This document shows positions 6,715-8,490 of a stretch of 8,490 nucleotides of DNA, piece by piece (the first letter of the stretch is position 1; each line of letters opens with the position of its first letter). The position numbers were made by a program, and so were the translations under genes. Origin of the DNA: Lachnospiraceae bacterium. GTDB lineage: Bacteria > Bacillota > Clostridia > Lachnospirales > Lachnospiraceae. The notes under the pieces are model-generated. The model had not been told where the DNA came from and did not search any database. It saw only the letters and a program-made list of their open reading frames with translations. The DNA lies in assembly GCA_014804565.1 (NCBI GenBank), contig JAAUZN010000057.1, positions 13,172-21,661 of the forward strand. The letters run 5' to 3'.

Positions 6715-7032
6715 CTATTTTGTCTTATGCTGCAGTCCTTTAATGACGGTCATAACAGTATCAAGTTGAAAATCATCTAATTTTTTTGCTTCTTTCGTGA
6801 TCTGATTTATTTTTCCGGGTGCCGGATTATTTTCATCAAAAAATTCCTGAGGTGTGATCTGAAAATATTCACAAATATAGAAAAAAACCTGCATGGAAGG
6901 GAAGGTCAGTCTGTTTTCAATACGGTTTATATAACTGTCGTTCTGACCTAAGGCAAGACTCATTTCCCGTGCAGATACGTTTTTCTGGTTCCGAAGAGAA
7001 GTGAGTCTTTCAATAAAAAAATCTTCAAACAT
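6715..7032 (-). CDS. XRE-family helix-turn-helix transcriptional regulator
   Basis: The product is a small 105-residue DNA-binding protein. Residues about 8-63 form a Cro/C1-type helix-turn-helix. RLTSLRNQKNVSAREMSLALGQNDSYINRIENRLTFPS gives the usual order of helices, with the recognition helix around NDSYINRIEN, and FFYICEYFQITPQEFFD forms the closing helices. The remaining 40 or so residues are polar and helical with no recognised effector domain, so it may act as a dimer without a ligand pocket. AAGGTGG lies 7 bases upstream of the ATG, which fixes the start. A -10 match, TATAAT, is at 7060-7055 on the minus strand, with a poor -35. The gene is divergent from the membrane-protein gene and converges with nrdG. 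Its target is unproven. The palindrome at 7111-7131 is the nearest candidate. Confidence 0.9.
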   Translation of the reverse strand: MFEDFFIERLTSLRNQKNVSAREMSLALGQNDSYINRIENRLTFPSMQVFFYICEYFQITPQEFFDENNPAPGKINQITKEAKKLDDFQLDTVMTVIKGLQHKTK

Positions 7033-7054
7033 GATATCACCACCTTATCTGTAA

Positions 7055-7083
7055 ATTATATAGTATGCAATAGGCAGTAATAT
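7055..7083 (-). promoter_or_regulatory. Probable weak promoter of the XRE gene
   Basis: On the minus strand TATAAT (7060-7055) lies about 22 bases upstream of the XRE start codon. At 17-base spacing the -35 position is ATATTA, a poor match, so basal expression is probably low or needs help. A short perfect palindrome, GTAATATTAC (7077-7086), overlaps this -35 position. Confidence 0.4.
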
Positions 7084-7105
7084 TACATACAAAATCTTAT
7101 AAAAA

Positions 7106-7134
7106 TTGACATAGGATATTAAATATCCTATAAT
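7106..7134 (+). promoter_or_regulatory. Perfect-consensus promoter of the membrane-protein gene
   Basis: TTGACA (7106-7111) and TATAAT (7129-7134) both match the housekeeping consensus exactly, at the ideal 17-base spacing. The predicted start near 7141 gives a leader of about 65 bases before the ATG at 7207. Unrepressed, this should be one of the strongest promoters in the window. Confidence 0.85.
7111..7131. promoter_or_regulatory. Perfect 21-bp palindromic operator within the promoter spacer
   Basis: ATAGGATATT (7111-7120) is followed by one central A and then its exact reverse complement AATATCCTAT (7122-7131). The palindrome fills the spacer and overlaps the last base of the -35 and half of the -10, so a dimeric repressor bound here would directly exclude RNA polymerase. 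The adjacent XRE protein is the candidate binder, by position only. Confidence 0.7.
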
Positions 7135-7140
7135 GAGATA

Positions 7141-7206
7141 AGTAAGCAGAGGAGAATACAGTGGAAGAATAGGAAATATAAGGAAACTGACAGATAAGGA
7201 TCATCA
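7141..7206 (+). other. Leader of the membrane-protein gene with a strong ribosome site before a three-codon frame
   Basis: AGAGGAG (7148-7154) lies 6 bases before GTG GAA GAA TAG (7161-7172), a complete start-to-stop frame of three codons. A second site, AAGGA (7196-7200), then serves the ATG at 7207. The first site may be a leader minigene or a relic of a lost gene start. Confidence 0.35.
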
Positions 7207-8478
7207 ATGAAGAGAACATGGGAGTTATTTCTGAAAGAAGCTGTTATTGTTATATTTTGTGCAATAGCAGGTGTTATCGCACTGGCAGCGACATACTTTA
7301 TCCCACAGGGTAAAATGTGGGATAAAGTGTATGAGTCTTCTATTGTTCTGCACAATGAGGGCTTGGGCGCACATATTTGGCAGAATATTGAGGAGACGAT
7401 GCTGGATGTCTATACGGACGGATTGCTGCTTAATGTTTCTTATACAGAGACAAAGGATGGCATCAGGGATATTTTATTAGATACTTATGTGGAGGTAGAC
7501 GGCAGAAACCCGATGGAATCCTTCTACGAGGTGTCGGCGCTATCCAATGATGAATATATTGTGAGAAATTATGGAAGGTATTGGCATGGATACCAGATCA
7601 TACTGCGTCCGCTTCTGTGCTTTTTTACTTATTCGGATATTCGGCAGATCAATATGATCCTGCAGCTTGTACTTGTTTTTCTTTTGATATGTATTCTGGC
7701 AGGGTCCAAGGATAGAATTTTTATCATACCTTTTGGAGGAATGTATCTGTTTATGTGTCCGATCAGCCTGTTTAGTTCACTGCAGTTTTCTCCCTGCTTT
7801 TATATCATGATGCTTACATTGATCGTGCTATTTGCATGTAAGGATGTGCTGAATGATAAAAGGACAAATTATTTGTTTCTTGTGGCAGGGATCCTGACGG
7901 CTTATTTTGATCTGTTGACTTACCCTCTCATTACTTTAGGGATTCCGCTGCTTGCCTACCTTGGTCTGGACTATAAATGGATATCCGATGATAGGAGAAA
8001 GGGATGGAAGCAGGTCTTTCTTCTTACGGCTTCATGGTGTTTGGGATATGGAGGAATGTGGTCGGCGAAGTGGGTGGTCACCACAATATTGACAGGAGAG
8101 AATATCATTTATGATGCCTTTGAAAAGATTAAATTTCGAAGCGGATATTTCAGTGTAAAACATTCCTATTACGATACTCTGAAGTTGAATCTGAACGTCT
8201 GCAACAGGAAAGTTCTTATGCTGGCAGCGGTCTGTATAGGAATATACATATTAACAGTCAGAGTAAAAGATCATATTGGCGTGGATCGAGGCCTTCTGCC
8301 GCTTGTGGGAATGCTTCTGATGGTATCATTATATCCGTTTGGCTGGTATTTCTTTACAAAGAACCATTCCAGCAGTCATTCTTATTTTACCTGGAGAGAA
8401 TTGGCAATCAGTGTATTTGGCATTCTGATGATCGGGGTGGTAAGAATCAGACAATTCAGGGATAGCTTTTCTGCATGA
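7207..8478 (+). CDS. Polytopic membrane protein of unknown function, possibly GT-C glycosyltransferase-like
   Basis: I do not recognise this 423-residue protein with certainty. It has one N-terminal membrane helix (about 10-31). A roughly 110-residue, mainly extracytoplasmic segment follows (32-145) with acidic residues and the block EYIVRNYGRYWHGYQIILRP (117-136). After that come about eight or nine hydrophobic segments (roughly 146-165, 171-190, 195-211, 221-236, 238-254, 268-292, 335-351, 363-380, 397-414). YFDLLTYPL (233-241) lies between membrane segments. KNHSSSHSYFTWRE (385-398), rich in His, Ser and aromatics, precedes the last helix. A large first outer loop in a many-helix protein recalls GT-C type sugar transferases or other cell-envelope polymer enzymes, but I see no firm catalytic motif. 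AAGGA 6 bases upstream supports the ATG at 7207. It is controlled by the palindromic promoter. The 12 bases after its stop reach the window end. Confidence 0.8.
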   Translation: MKRTWELFLKEAVIVIFCAIAGVIALAATYFIPQGKMWDKVYESSIVLHNEGLGAHIWQNIEETMLDVYTDGLLLNVSYTETKDGIRDILLDTYVEVDGRNPMESFYEVSALSNDEYIVRNYGRYWHGYQIILRPLLCFFTYSDIRQINMILQLVLVFLLICILAGSKDRIFIIPFGGMYLFMCPISLFSSLQFSPCFYIMMLTLIVLFACKDVLNDKRTNYLFLVAGILTAYFDLLTYPLITLGIPLLAYLGLDYKWISDDRRKGWKQVFLLTASWCLGYGGMWSAKWVVTTILTGENIIYDAFEKIKFRSGYFSVKHSYYDTLKLNLNVCNRKVLMLAAVCIGIYILTVRVKDHIGVDRGLLPLVGMLLMVSLYPFGWYFFTKNHSSSHSYFTWRELAISVFGILMIGVVRIRQFRDSFSA

Positions 8479-8490
8479 CAGGGGCAGGCC

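Noticed and set aside
1..8490. CRISPR array, insertion sequence, tRNA, rRNA or phage genes
   Set aside because: I saw no regularly spaced repeats, transposase or integrase motifs, cloverleaf-like sequence or rRNA segments on reading through both strands.

Overview
The window looks like chromosomal DNA from a low-to-mid GC Clostridia, most likely a Lachnospiraceae-type anaerobe. The evidence is Gram-positive style Shine-Dalgarno sites and promoters, a Bacillus/Clostridium-like uracil phosphoribosyltransferase, an Agr/LytTR-type two-component pair, a lipoprotein with an acidic linker, and an oxygen-sensitive class III ribonucleotide reductase with its activase. No taxon-specific marker such as rRNA is present, so the placement is inference.

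Layout, left to right. (1) Positions 34-672 hold upp, a pyrimidine salvage enzyme. (2) One base after its stop codon, on the opposite strand, is the C-terminal stub of a GGDEF domain (674-874), a decayed diguanylate cyclase. (3) Positions 981-3013 hold a minus-strand operon in which a LytTR response regulator is followed by an AgrC-like GHKL histidine kinase. The kinase ribosome binding site overlaps the regulator stop codon. (4) Positions 3014-3303 form a divergent control region. It has two good sigma-A-type promoters facing away from each other and a pair of inverted 14-base elements between them, one of which covers the -35 box of the rightward promoter. (5) Positions 3304-3801 encode a small secreted lipoprotein. 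(6) Positions 3959-6662 hold nrdD-nrdG. Their promoter overlaps one NrdR-box-like palindrome, with a second just downstream. (7) A bidirectional terminator at about 6686-6714 separates nrdG from a convergent small XRE-family regulator gene (6715-7032). (8) Positions 7207-8478 encode a polytopic membrane protein of unrecognised function. It is driven by a perfect-consensus promoter whose spacer is filled by a perfect 21-bp palindrome, the form of a tightly repressed promoter.

How the parts may work together. nrdD and nrdG form a complete anaerobic dNTP-synthesis unit with its expected repressor sites. The two-component pair and the lipoprotein share one control region and may form a sensing/output unit, but no signal-peptide gene (agrD-like) or processing gene (agrB-like) is visible. 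The XRE regulator is divergent from the membrane-protein gene and is the obvious candidate to bind the palindrome. I see no CRISPR array, insertion sequence, tRNA or rRNA. The most interesting signals are the two regulatory regions (3095-3217 and 7106-7134), the GGDEF remnant and the unrecognised membrane protein.
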